In this document: positions 1 to 6,666 of the stretch, one piece after another
Position numbering within the stretch: position 1 is the stretch's first letter
Layout of the letters: each line of letters begins with the position of its first letter
Source: Planctomycetota bacterium
Lineage (GTDB): Bacteria > Planctomycetota > Planctomycetia > Pirellulales > Thermoguttaceae
Direction: 5' to 3'
Assembly: GCA_023397045.1 (NCBI GenBank)
Contig: JAEWUR010000538.1
Coordinates: 1-6,720, forward strand
Length of the DNA: 6,720 bases
Program-made: the position numbers and the translations under genes
Notes under the pieces: generated by a model
Told to the model about the DNA's origin: nothing
Databases searched by the model: none
The model's input: only the letters and a program-made list of their open reading frames with translations

Positions 1-1
1 C

Positions 2-1414
2 AAAAAGATTGCCCCGGAAATCCGCAGGAAATACTTCGACATGCTGGGCATGCCGGAATTGCCGGAGGACTGCAAGTACCTGGTGTCATTTGACGAGTAC
101 ATGCTGGAGCAGAACGGTTGGAAAGTCGATGGCGGAGGGACGTCTGAGGGTTGGGAGTTGGCCGTCAGACTACGAGACAAGGCGTACTGTGCGCGAACGG
201 GGCCATGGTCCGAGGCCGATTTTCCCATGCTTGCCGAATTGCTGGAAAAAAACGCCGACACGCTGAAGATTCTCGCCGACGCATCTTCCCGCTCGCACTT
301 CTACTCGCCGCTGATCATTAGGGATAATCAAACAGATGAGGATGTATCTGCGCTCATGCGTGCTTTGAGAGAGGCGGTTGGTCAATTAGCCCAGCGATCC
401 ATGCTTCGACTTGGTGAAGGGCGAACGGCGGAAGCCTGGAACGATGCGATGGCTTGCCAACGATGGGCGAGACTGGTAGACCAGGTGCCATTTCCCGTTT
501 ACCGCGCGATGGCGATGACGTTTGAGAGATACTCGCTTCTCCTTGCCGTTGCCTTTGCTCGATCCGAGGGCGTAACCGCCCAACAACTGCGACAATGGCG
601 GTCCGATCTTCAAAATCTGCCGAAAAAAAGCGAGCTGTGCGAGGCATTTGATTTTGGTCAGCGGCTGCTTGACCTGCAGTCGATTCAGAGCGTTGCGTTG
701 CGAGGCTATCCGCTCGTCCAAACACCGCCCCACGAGAACGAAAACAGCGAAGAAAAATGGGAACCAGTGCGATTTTACGGCAACAATCTGCGAATCGACT
801 GGGATCAGTCGCTGGCGTACTGCAATCAACGGTTTGACCGAATTGTCGACGCCCTCGGCCGGTCGATGTACGAGGAATGCCGTGAGGCAGCAAGACGTGC
901 GGACGAGGAAAGCAAGGCAGCCTATAAGCGAGCCTGTGAACCGGTGCCGAAGGACGAGGTGTTGACCTCCCAGGAAATCTCGCGCCGGATGGTAGACGCC
1001 TTTTTGGGTTTGGGCTTCCCCATTGCCGGTTTTATGATCGAAGCCGAGACGAAATTGAAGGCGGAATGGGATCTCGCCGATCTCGCGTTTGCCCTGGCCG
1101 TCTACAAATGCGAATTCGGCCGTTTTACAGAGTCGCTCGGCGATTTGACCCCGAAATGGCTGCCCGAGATGCCCAAAGATCCCTTTATTGACGCCCCCTA
1201 TCATTACAATCTGGAGCCGGACGGCTATTTGATCTATAGTGTAGGTCCAAACAAGAAAGACGATCGAGGGGAAAACTTCTTGGTACTGAGCAGGGATCGC
1301 AACAATTCCGGGCGTGTTCTGACGAAACAGGAAGAAGCGTCCGACGATATCGCCGTTCGTATGCCGTCCCCGTCCGCCGGTCGTCTGATGAAAAAGGTGG
1401 GCGGCCAACCGTAA
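2..1414 (+). CDS. Uncharacterised planctomycete-type protein with GspG-like C-terminal segment (5' truncated)
   Basis: Function unknown. The frame stays open from base 2 to the TAA at 1412-1414, giving 470 residues in the window. The first in-frame ATG is at 41, but the 13 codons before it (ending RKYFD) read as ordinary protein and run into MLGMPELPED, so I treat the gene as cut by the window edge. An AGGAA about 10 bases before ATG 41 leaves a start there possible. Most of the protein is predicted helical, including a stretch MLRLGEGRTAEAWNDAMACQ near residues 134-153. Residues about 353-423 resemble the end of type II pseudopilin (GspG-like) proteins: an ALAVYKCEFGRFTESLGDLT helix, then WLPEMPKDPF, then GYLIYSVGPNKKDD. 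From memory, this layout is common in large, poorly characterised planctomycete proteins, often with an N-terminal membrane anchor, which would lie outside this window. No enzymatic motif was seen. By eye its base composition is less GC-rich than glnE. Confidence 0.8.
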   Translation, partial: KKIAPEIRRKYFDMLGMPELPEDCKYLVSFDEYMLEQNGWKVDGGGTSEGWELAVRLRDKAYCARTGPWSEADFPMLAELLEKNADTLKILADASSRSHFYSPLIIRDNQTDEDVSALMRALREAVGQLAQRSMLRLGEGRTAEAWNDAMACQRWARLVDQVPFPVYRAMAMTFERYSLLLAVAFARSEGVTAQQLRQWRSDLQNLPKKSELCEAFDFGQRLLDLQSIQSVALRGYPLVQTPPHENENSEEKWEPVRFYGNNLRIDWDQSLAYCNQRFDRIVDALGRSMYEECREAARRADEESKAAYKRACEPVPKDEVLTSQEISRRMVDAFLGLGFPIAGFMIEAETKLKAEWDLADLAFALAVYKCEFGRFTESLGDLTPKWLPEMPKDPFIDAPYHYNLEPDGYLIYSVGPNKKDDRGENFLVLSRDRNNSGRVLTKQEEASDDIAVRMPSPSAGRLMKKVGGQP

Positions 1415-1441
1415 CGTTTTCTATTTCCAACCGTTGATCTG

Positions 1442-4400
1442 ATGAACTCCGCAACCTTTCGCCAATATCTCGACGATTCCTATGCCGCGGGCGTGTGGCT
1501 GTGTGGCTTGGGGATCGTCGACGTGCGGAGGGCGCATCGAAATCTCGTCGGCATGGCCGAGGCCGGCGTGCCGATGGACCTGCTGGCGGAAATCGGCGAC
1601 CAACTCGAACGCCATCTGCCCGGCTGCGCCGATCCCGACATGGCGCTGCACAATCTCGAACGGTTCGTTCGGGCGTCGCGCAATCCGATCTCGGTGGGCA
1701 CGTTCTTTGAACGCGATCCGAACGCCCTGCCCACGCTGCTGCAAATCTTCGCGGCCAGCCAATACCTGAGCGACCTGCTGGTCATGGACCCCGAAGGGTT
1801 CGACCTGCTCCGGCTGACCGAGGGCCAGCCGGTCAAACGCGAGTCGCTCGTCGACGAACTGGTGGCCGAAATCGCGGTGCTCGAACACGACGCGATGGTG
1901 TTGCGGGCCTTGCGGCGCTTCAAACGGCGCGAAACGCTGCGCATCGCCTATGGCGACATCGTTCGCGAACAAAGCCTGCGGACCGTCACGTCGCAGATCT
2001 CGCTCGTGGCCGACGCGCTGGTCGAGGGCGCGCTCCGCGCGGCATGGCGAAAATATCAGACACAACGCGGCACGCCCCGGCGGCCCGACGGACAAACCGC
2101 CCGATTCGTCGTGCTGGGCCTCGGCAAACTCGGCGGCCTGGAGTTGAACTATTCGAGCGACATCGACCTGATCTTCCTCGGCGAAAACGAAGGGCGGACC
2201 GATGGCGCCCGATCGGTCTCGAACGTCGAGTTCTTCGACCTCGTCGGCCGCGAGATCATCCGGCTGCTGACCGAACGAACTGAACTGGGCGGCGTCTATC
2301 GCGTTGACATGCGGCTGCGCCCCGAGGGACAACGCGGCCCGATGGTCATGGGCGTCCACAGCGCGCTGAACTATTACGACAACCGCGGCCGCACCTGGGA
2401 ACGGCAGGCGTTCATCAAGGCCAGAGCCATCGCCGGCGACCTCTCGCTCGGCAATGAGTTTCTCGAAGCGCTGACGCCCTGGATCTATCGCCGATACCTG
2501 ACCCATGCCGACATCAGCGGCATCAAGGCCCTGAAGCGGCGAATCGAGCAGCAGACGCTCGACGTCGGAGGCGGCACGCGCGACGTCAAAACCGGCCGCG
2601 GCGGCATCCGCGACATCGAGTTCGTCATCCAGTTCCTCCAACTGCTCAACGGCGGCGACTTGCCCGAACTGCGAACCGGCAACACGCTCGAAGCGATCGC
2701 GCAGCTCGAACGCGTCGGATGCCTGACGAACCTCGAACGGTCGATCCTCGAAGAAAACTACGCCTTCTTGCGGAAGATCGAGCACCGGCTGCAAATCATG
2801 CTTGACCTGCAAACGCACACGCTTCCCGAAAACCGCGACGAGTTGCACAAACTCGCGCGACGAATGGGCTACGTGACGACCAACGCGCAGTCGGCCTTCG
2901 AGTCGTTCATGGCCGACTATCGCGACAAGACCGAGTTGAACCGAAAGATCCTCGACCACCTGCTCCACGACGCCTTCAGCGACGACACGCAGACCCAGGC
3001 CGAGGTCGATCTGGTGCTCGATCCCGATCCGCCCGAAGAACACATCGTCGAAGTCCTGGGCAAATACCCGTTCCGCGACGTCAAACAGGCCTACCGCAAC
3101 CTCATGTCGCTGGCCGAAGAGCGAATCCGGTTCCTCTCGACGCGCCGATGCCGGCACTTCTTGGCGTCGATCGCGCCGCAACTGCTCACAGCCATCGCCG
3201 CGACCGCCGACCCCGACCTCACGCTGGTCAATCTCGACAAGGTGAGCGATTCGCTCGGCGGCAAGGGCGTCCTCTGGGAGCTTTTCAGCTTCAATCCGCC
3301 GAGTCTGCGGCTGTACGTCGAACTATGCGCCTACAGCCCTCACCTGTCCGGCATCCTGACGAGCAACCCCGGGATGATCGACAGCCTGATGGACAGTCTC
3401 GTGCTGGACAAGCTACCGACGCTCGAAATCATGCAGCAGCGGCTGGCCGAACTGTGCCGCGCGGCCGAAGACATCGACCCGATCCTGCACAGCTTCAAGA
3501 ACGACCAGCAACTCTGCGTCGGCGTTCGCGACATCCTGGGCAAGGAGGACATCCAGGCCACGACCGGTGCGCTTTCCGACATCGCCGAGACGTGCCTGTC
3601 GCAGATTGCCGGCCGCGAATACGAGCGGTTGGCCGGCCGATTCGGCCAGCCGCAAACCACCGGCCGCCGCGCCGCCCACCCGTGCGATATGGTCATCCTG
3701 GCGCTCGGCAAGTTCGGCGGCCGCGAGATGAACTATCACAGCGACCTCGACATCATCTTCCTTTACGAAGGCGACGGACATACCGTGCCGCTGCCCGGCT
3801 CAGCCGCCCGACAGAGCACCACGAATCAGCATTTCTTCAGCGAAGTGGGGCAGCGGATCATCAAGTATGCCAACCACCTCAGCGGTTTCGGCCGGCTCTA
3901 CGAGATCGACGCCCGGCTCCGTCCCACCGGCAAGAGCGGCGCGCTGGCCACCACGTTCGACGAGTTCGCCCGATACTTCACCGAAGGCGCTGGGCAGCTT
4001 TGGGAACGGCAATCGCTGTGCAAAGCCCGGGTGATCTACGGCTCGCCTCGCGCGGCCAAGGCCGCGATGGCCGTGGTGGCCAAAGCCGCGTTCGCACATC
4101 GCTGGCGCCGCAAAGACGCCGCCGAAATCCGCAGAATGCGCAGCCGGCTCGAAAACAGCGCGGCGGCCGTCGGCGATCTGAAACGCGGACCCGGCGGCAT
4201 CGTCGACATCGAGTTCCTCGTCCAGATGCTCCAACTGAAACACGCGCGAGGCAACGCCGACCTCCGCGTCTCCAACACGCTTGCCGCGCTTCTCGCGCTC
4301 TACCAGGCCGAAATCATCTCGGTCGACGATTACGAATTGTTCGATGTCAGCTACCGACTGTTGCGAACGATCGAAGGCCGGTTGCGCCTGATGAACTCGG

Positions 4401-4564
4401 CCGCCCGCGACCAGTTGCCGCAAGACCCGGTCGAACTGACGAAGCTGGCGAATCTGCTGCACTATCCCAGCCGCGACGGCCTGTTGATGGATTACGAAAA
4501 CGCCACCCGGCAGATACGTCAGCGGTTCGACCGAATCTTCGACGCCGAAGAAAACGCCCGGTAA
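1442..4564 (+). CDS. glnE: Bifunctional glutamine synthetase adenylyltransferase / adenylyl-removing enzyme
   Basis: GlnE adenylylates glutamine synthetase (GlnA) on a tyrosine to lower its activity when nitrogen is plentiful, and removes AMP by phosphorolysis when nitrogen is scarce. In well-studied bacteria the PII protein steers the balance. The 1040-residue product has the duplicated nucleotidyltransferase layout of the family. The N-terminal adenylyl-removing domain carries GLGKLGG (226-232), SSDIDLIF with D240 and D242, RLRPEG (291-296) and GRGGIRDIEF (385-394). The C-terminal adenylyltransferase domain carries ALGKFGG (754-760), HSDLDIIF with D768 and D770, RLRPTGKSG (825-833) and GPGGIVDIEF (916-925). 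Both Asp pairs are intact, so both activities are probably retained. It is somewhat longer than the roughly 950-residue E. coli protein. ATG 1442 is chosen because family-like sequence begins within a few residues and no earlier in-frame start exists. No Shine-Dalgarno is visible before it. It lies 27 bases after the upstream gene, so coupling or co-transcription is possible. No glnA or PII gene is in the window. Confidence 0.97.
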   Translation: MNSATFRQYLDDSYAAGVWLCGLGIVDVRRAHRNLVGMAEAGVPMDLLAEIGDQLERHLPGCADPDMALHNLERFVRASRNPISVGTFFERDPNALPTLLQIFAASQYLSDLLVMDPEGFDLLRLTEGQPVKRESLVDELVAEIAVLEHDAMVLRALRRFKRRETLRIAYGDIVREQSLRTVTSQISLVADALVEGALRAAWRKYQTQRGTPRRPDGQTARFVVLGLGKLGGLELNYSSDIDLIFLGENEGRTDGARSVSNVEFFDLVGREIIRLLTERTELGGVYRVDMRLRPEGQRGPMVMGVHSALNYYDNRGRTWERQAFIKARAIAGDLSLGNEFLEALTPWIYRRYLTHADISGIKALKRRIEQQTLDVGGGTRDVKTGRGGIRDIEFVIQFLQLLNGGDLPELRTGNTLEAIAQLERVGCLTNLERSILEENYAFLRKIEHRLQIMLDLQTHTLPENRDELHKLARRMGYVTTNAQSAFESFMADYRDKTELNRKILDHLLHDAFSDDTQTQAEVDLVLDPDPPEEHIVEVLGKYPFRDVKQAYRNLMSLAEERIRFLSTRRCRHFLASIAPQLLTAIAATADPDLTLVNLDKVSDSLGGKGVLWELFSFNPPSLRLYVELCAYSPHLSGILTSNPGMIDSLMDSLVLDKLPTLEIMQQRLAELCRAAEDIDPILHSFKNDQQLCVGVRDILGKEDIQATTGALSDIAETCLSQIAGREYERLAGRFGQPQTTGRRAAHPCDMVILALGKFGGREMNYHSDLDIIFLYEGDGHTVPLPGSAARQSTTNQHFFSEVGQRIIKYANHLSGFGRLYEIDARLRPTGKSGALATTFDEFARYFTEGAGQLWERQSLCKARVIYGSPRAAKAAMAVVAKAAFAHRWRRKDAAEIRRMRSRLENSAAAVGDLKRGPGGIVDIEFLVQMLQLKHARGNADLRVSNTLAALLALYQAEIISVDDYELFDVSYRLLRTIEGRLRLMNSAARDQLPQDPVELTKLANLLHYPSRDGLLMDYENATRQIRQRFDRIFDAEENAR

Positions 4565-4569
4565 TCACC

Positions 4570-4631
4570 AAAAAAAACGGGAGACGAGGAATCCAAGATG
4601 CCATGAGCATCCTTCGATCCCGCGTCTCCCG
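4570..4631. terminator. Hairpin terminator between convergent glnE and scpB
   Basis: The nine-base arms 4578-4586 (CGGGAGACG) and 4623-4631 (CGTCTCCCG) are perfectly complementary. Inside them GGA 4588-4590 can pair with TCC 4618-4620, and GATGC 4597-4601 pairs with GCATC 4607-4611 around a 5-base loop, giving a long, interrupted stem. Eight A residues (4570-4577) precede the left arm. On the minus strand these read as a run of T directly after the stem, a classic intrinsic terminator for scpB. On the plus strand the stem is followed only by GCTTCTATTTG, so termination of glnE there would be weaker. The position, between the glnE stop and the scpB stop, fits a bidirectional terminator. Confidence 0.85.
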
Positions 4632-4663
4632 GCTTCTATTTGATCGAAGCGAGCGATGTCTAT

Positions 4664-5788
4664 CTAGACTTCCTCGTCCTCTTCCTCCTCTTCATCGTCG
4701 TCCCAATCCTCGTCTTCATCGTCGTCGAAGTCGTCGTCCTCGTCCCAGTCCTCGTCCTCTTCCCAGTCATCGTCCTCGTCGTCGTCTTCGAGGTCATCGT
4801 CCTCGTCGTCGACCTCTTCCCAAGGTTCGTCGTCGTCTTCTTCCTCGTCGAGATCGTCGTCATCGTCGAGGTCTTCGTCCTCGTCCTCGCTCTTGTTGAA
4901 AACGTCCTGACTGCCGAAACAGTCGTTGCGACGTCGACGGGTCACGGTGGCGCAGTTGTCCTCGGTCAAGACGTCTTGCCGAGGTTTGACTCTGGTGAGG
5001 CTTTTCACGATGGTCTCCTCTTCCGCTTCTGGAAATGGTTGTAATGGATCTTGTATATTTGGATCGGTTTCGTGATTGATTGGCTCGGGCGTCGTCGCGG
5101 GCACGGTGCCCCGAAGTTGCTCCGCCCGCGGCAATTCGTCCAAGTGCCGAAGTCCGAAGACTTGCAGGAAGTTTTTGGTTGTCCCGTAAAGAAACGGGCG
5201 GCCGAGTTCCTCCGATCGTCCGGCGATTCGGATCAGGTCTCGTTCGATGAGTTGGCGAAGCACTTCGTCCGACTGGACGCCGCGGATGGCCTCGACCTCC
5301 GCCCGCAGCACGGGCTGCCGATACGCGACCACCGCCAAGGTTTCCATGGCCGGGGCCGACAATCGGATTTCCGTCGCGGCGCTATGGAGCCGTCGCAGCC
5401 AAGGCGCGAACTTCGCTCGCGTCATCAATTGAAAACCGCCAGCCACCTCCTCCACGCGAAACGCACTTCCCTCAGCATCGTATCTCCGGTTTAACGTTCG
5501 GACTAGTGTACGCGCTTTCGTCCCGTCCGCCAAGCCGGCCAACTGGGCTAGTTTTCGGCTGGTTTGTGGTTGTTGCGAAAGAAAAAACACCGCTTCCAGT
5601 CGGGTCAATTGCGCATTTGACGCTCCGTCCCCCTCAGACTCGTGGGTTTTGCCGGAATTTGCCGACAAACTGAGATGACTTATCCCCCTAGACGGGCTGG
5701 TAAAAAAACCGCCCGACGTCCAAGGGTGACGATAACGCGCCGATGCGCTGCCAAGTCGATCACCAAGCCCGAAATACTTCGCTCTCAT
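4664..5788 (-). CDS. scpB: Segregation and condensation protein B (ScpB) with long acidic C-terminal tail
   Basis: ScpB is the dimeric winged-helix (kite) subunit of the bacterial SMC-ScpAB condensin that compacts and segregates chromosomes in the cytoplasm. Numbering from ATG 5788 (374 residues), the first winged helix spans about 60-134 (LEAVFFLSQQPQTSRKLAQL onward) and the second about 143-220. The second carries the family signatures ETLAVVAYRQPVLRAEVEAI (149-168), IRGVQSDEVLRQLIERDLI and GRSEELGRPFLYGTT (190-204), ending FGLRHLDELP. Then comes a linker of about 80 residues containing RRRR (284-287), and residues 300-374, 63 of 75 of which are Asp or Glu. Typical ScpB is about 180-280 residues, so this is a long form. 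The start is uncertain. ATG 5788 has only a weak AGG about 10 bases upstream; TTG 5851 would give 395 residues and TTG 5668 would give 334, closer to the core. The stop is TAG. It lies 99 bases after the gene ending at 5888, probably in one transcript. scpA and smc are not in the window. Confidence 0.93.
   Translation of the reverse strand: MRAKYFGLGDRLGSASARYRHPWTSGGFFTSPSRGISHLSLSANSGKTHESEGDGASNAQLTRLEAVFFLSQQPQTSRKLAQLAGLADGTKARTLVRTLNRRYDAEGSAFRVEEVAGGFQLMTRAKFAPWLRRLHSAATEIRLSAPAMETLAVVAYRQPVLRAEVEAIRGVQSDEVLRQLIERDLIRIAGRSEELGRPFLYGTTKNFLQVFGLRHLDELPRAEQLRGTVPATTPEPINHETDPNIQDPLQPFPEAEEETIVKSLTRVKPRQDVLTEDNCATVTRRRRNDCFGSQDVFNKSEDEDEDLDDDDDLDEEEDDDEPWEEVDDEDDDLEDDDEDDDWEEDEDWDEDDDFDDDEDEDWDDDEEEEEDEEV
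4667..4891 (-). repeat. Low-complexity GAC/GAG/GAT triplet tract encoding the acidic ScpB tail
   Basis: On the minus strand this tract is almost entirely Asp and Glu codons; on the plus strand it reads as repeated GTC/CTC/ATC/TTC-like triplets. Sixty-three of the 75 encoded residues are acidic. The remaining 12 are four Trp, one Phe, three Leu, two Val, one Pro and one Ser. The repeat is imperfect and the frame is kept throughout to the TAG stop, so the tract is translated rather than debris. Such a tract could expand or contract by slippage and could be a site of assembly error. Confidence 0.85.
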
Positions 5789-5830
5789 GGCCGTAAGCCT
5801 ATGCAACGATCGCGCAGTTTGCAAGGGACA

Positions 5831-5852
5831 TTTGCCACCGGAATCTGGCAAA
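5831..5852. repeat. Short inverted repeat upstream of scpB
   Basis: TTTGCCA (5831-5837) and TGGCAAA (5846-5852) are perfect inverted 7-base arms around an 8-base spacer. The repeat lies in the 99-base gap between the upstream minus-strand gene and the scpB ATG, and it covers the alternative TTG 5851 start. No T run follows it on either strand, so it does not look like a terminator. It could be an operator or an mRNA hairpin, or it could be chance; the sequence alone does not decide. Confidence 0.35.
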
Positions 5853-5887
5853 AATAACCGGCCGCCGGCACCGCAACTCAGACCGTC

Positions 5888-6526
5888 CTAGTGGACGGCG
5901 ATGTCGGCCTTCTGCGCTTCCACCTTGTGAAGCACCTGCAACATCGCCTGGACCGGGTCGGCATGCGTCGCCTCGAAACACCGCGTATAGTCCGAGCTGC
6001 CGCCGATCGCGGTCTTGCAGTAGAAGCGATACGTCTGGCGCTGCGTGCCCCACGACTCCAACAGATAGTACGTCGCACCCAGGCTTTTCAGCCGTTCCTG
6101 AATCCCGCGAAAAGGATCCGTGCCCAAATCCGACAATCTCGTCAGGTTTTCCGGCGTATCCTGGCTCGCAATGCACGCCGACGCCTCGGGCGCCGATCCG
6201 ACGGGCGATTGGAAACTCACCGGAAGAATCGACGATTGCACCGGCTTCGCGGGAGTCGCCGCCGGCACGTCTTCCAGCGTTCGCGGCGAGTCCGGCGTCG
6301 TCTTCGGAGCGTCGAAATGGACGAACGGCGGCGCATCGCTCTGCGCCGGAGCATCCGACGACGACCACGAGCCCAGACTATCCTTCACCACGGTCGGCCA
6401 AGGAAAGTCCTCGAGTTTCTTCAGCATATCCGACCAAGAAACGTCGGACAGGGCCACAATCGGAATCCCCACGACGCACAACAACATGATCAATGCCCGA
6501 CCCGCCACGCCTGCCGACGATTGCAT
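5888..6526 (-). CDS. Hypothetical membrane-anchored protein with compact C-terminal domain
   Basis: Function unknown; 212 residues. Residues 11-27 (ALIMLLCVVGIPIVALS) form one hydrophobic segment right after a short N-terminus containing one Arg, which fits a signal peptide or an N-terminal anchor with the rest outside the cytoplasmic membrane. LLC lacks the small residue before Cys that a lipobox needs. Residues about 40-122 are rich in Pro, Ser, Ala and Asp and look like a disordered linker. Residues about 123-207 look folded: DPFRGIQERLKSLGATYYLL, then an aromatic/Cys strand TYRFYCKTAIGG, then FEATHADPVQAM and a final helix QVLHKVEAQK. From memory this FYC..IGG...FEAT.ADP.QAM pattern recurs in short planctomycete proteins of unknown role. 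ATG 6526 is chosen over an in-frame start at 6643 because AGGAGG lies 11 bases upstream and the hydrophobic segment then sits at the N-terminus. The stop is TAG at 5888-5890. It probably shares a transcript with scpB. Confidence 0.8.
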   Translation of the reverse strand: MQSSAGVAGRALIMLLCVVGIPIVALSDVSWSDMLKKLEDFPWPTVVKDSLGSWSSSDAPAQSDAPPFVHFDAPKTTPDSPRTLEDVPAATPAKPVQSSILPVSFQSPVGSAPEASACIASQDTPENLTRLSDLGTDPFRGIQERLKSLGATYYLLESWGTQRQTYRFYCKTAIGGSSDYTRCFEATHADPVQAMLQVLHKVEAQKADIAVH

Positions 6527-6537
6527 GAGTTGCCGTA

Positions 6538-6543
6538 CCTCCT
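6538..6543 (-). promoter_or_regulatory. Shine-Dalgarno site deciding the start at 6526
   Basis: CCTCCT on the plus strand reads AGGAGG on the minus strand, 11 bases before the ATG at 6526. It is the only textbook Shine-Dalgarno in the window. It supports the 212-residue start over the longer in-frame reading from 6643, whose extra 39 residues look like translated leader. Confidence 0.7.
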
Positions 6544-6577
6544 GGGAACACCCTGATTGGTTATTGACGGAGGAGGG

Positions 6578-6607
6578 ATAATAGCAACGATCGCCCACCG
6601 GGGGCAA
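6578..6607 (-). promoter_or_regulatory. Candidate sigma-70-type promoter for the minus-strand gene pair
   Basis: Read on the minus strand, TTGCCC (6602-6607) matches the -35 consensus at 4 of 6 positions, and TATTAT (6578-6583) matches the -10 consensus at 5 of 6. The spacer is 18 bases. Transcription would start near 6571, leaving a leader of roughly 45 bases that contains the AGGAGG site. The placement is sensible, but planctomycete promoter rules are poorly known and this is read by eye. Confidence 0.4.
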
Positions 6608-6638
6608 CGTCAAAAAACTCCCCTCTCCCGCTTGCCCC
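6601..6638. repeat. Inverted repeat in the divergent intergenic region
   Basis: GGGGCAA (6601-6607) and TTGCCCC (6632-6638) are perfect inverted 7-base arms separated by 24 bases. The left arm overlaps the candidate -35 box of the minus-strand promoter, and the right arm lies 28 bases before the plus-strand ATG at 6667. A transcription factor site serving both directions is conceivable. The arms are short and GC-rich, so chance is not excluded. Confidence 0.3.
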
Positions 6639-6666
6639 AGCACGCGAAATAGGCGAAAAAGGAAAG

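Noticed and set aside
386..1408. Minus-strand frame of 340 codons opposite the first gene
   Set aside because: The plus-strand frame has the coherent protein with the GspG-like end. The antisense frame shows no motif and no ribosome binding site.
1421..3181. Minus-strand frame of 586 codons opposite glnE
   Set aside because: glnE is secure from its motifs. High GC and GlnE codon use (many GAC, GAA and CTG) keep the opposite strand free of stops. The product has no recognisable domain and is a repetitive mirror composition.
3148..4899. Plus-strand frame of 583 codons overlapping the second half of glnE and running into the antisense of scpB
   Set aside because: The product is overwhelmingly Arg, Pro and His, typical of an out-of-frame reading of GC-rich coding DNA, and it crosses the terminator and the scpB tail.
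4640..5044. Plus-strand 134-codon frame encoding a strikingly hydrophobic Val/Leu/Ile/Phe-rich peptide that looks like a membrane protein
   Set aside because: It is the exact antisense of the acidic ScpB tail: GAC/GAG/GAT codons read backwards become GTC/CTC/ATC. It starts at the edge of the terminator and overlaps a well-supported scpB, so it is a composition artefact.
5850..5868. CCGG-CCG-CCGG mini hairpin followed on the minus strand by TTATTTTT, a possible terminator between the anchored-protein gene and scpB
   Set aside because: The stem is only four base pairs with a three-base loop and the T tract is interrupted. It is too weak to call, though partial termination before scpB cannot be excluded.
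5799..6368. Minus-strand frame of 189 codons overlapping the small anchored protein
   Set aside because: It lies in another frame of the same strand, lacks a Shine-Dalgarno, and reads as Arg/Gly/Ala-rich shadow. The 212-residue frame has a signal-like segment and AGGAGG.
6482..6500. Possible lipoprotein signal (MLLC) in the small anchored protein
   Set aside because: The residue before Cys is Leu rather than Gly, Ala or Ser, and the hydrophobic segment continues past the Cys, so it does not fit a lipobox.
6564..6591. TTGACG with a possible -10 (AACGAT) 16 bases downstream as a plus-strand promoter for the cysteine desulfurase
   Set aside because: The -10 matches consensus at only three of six positions, and the better GATAAT nearby is too close to TTGACG for a normal spacer.
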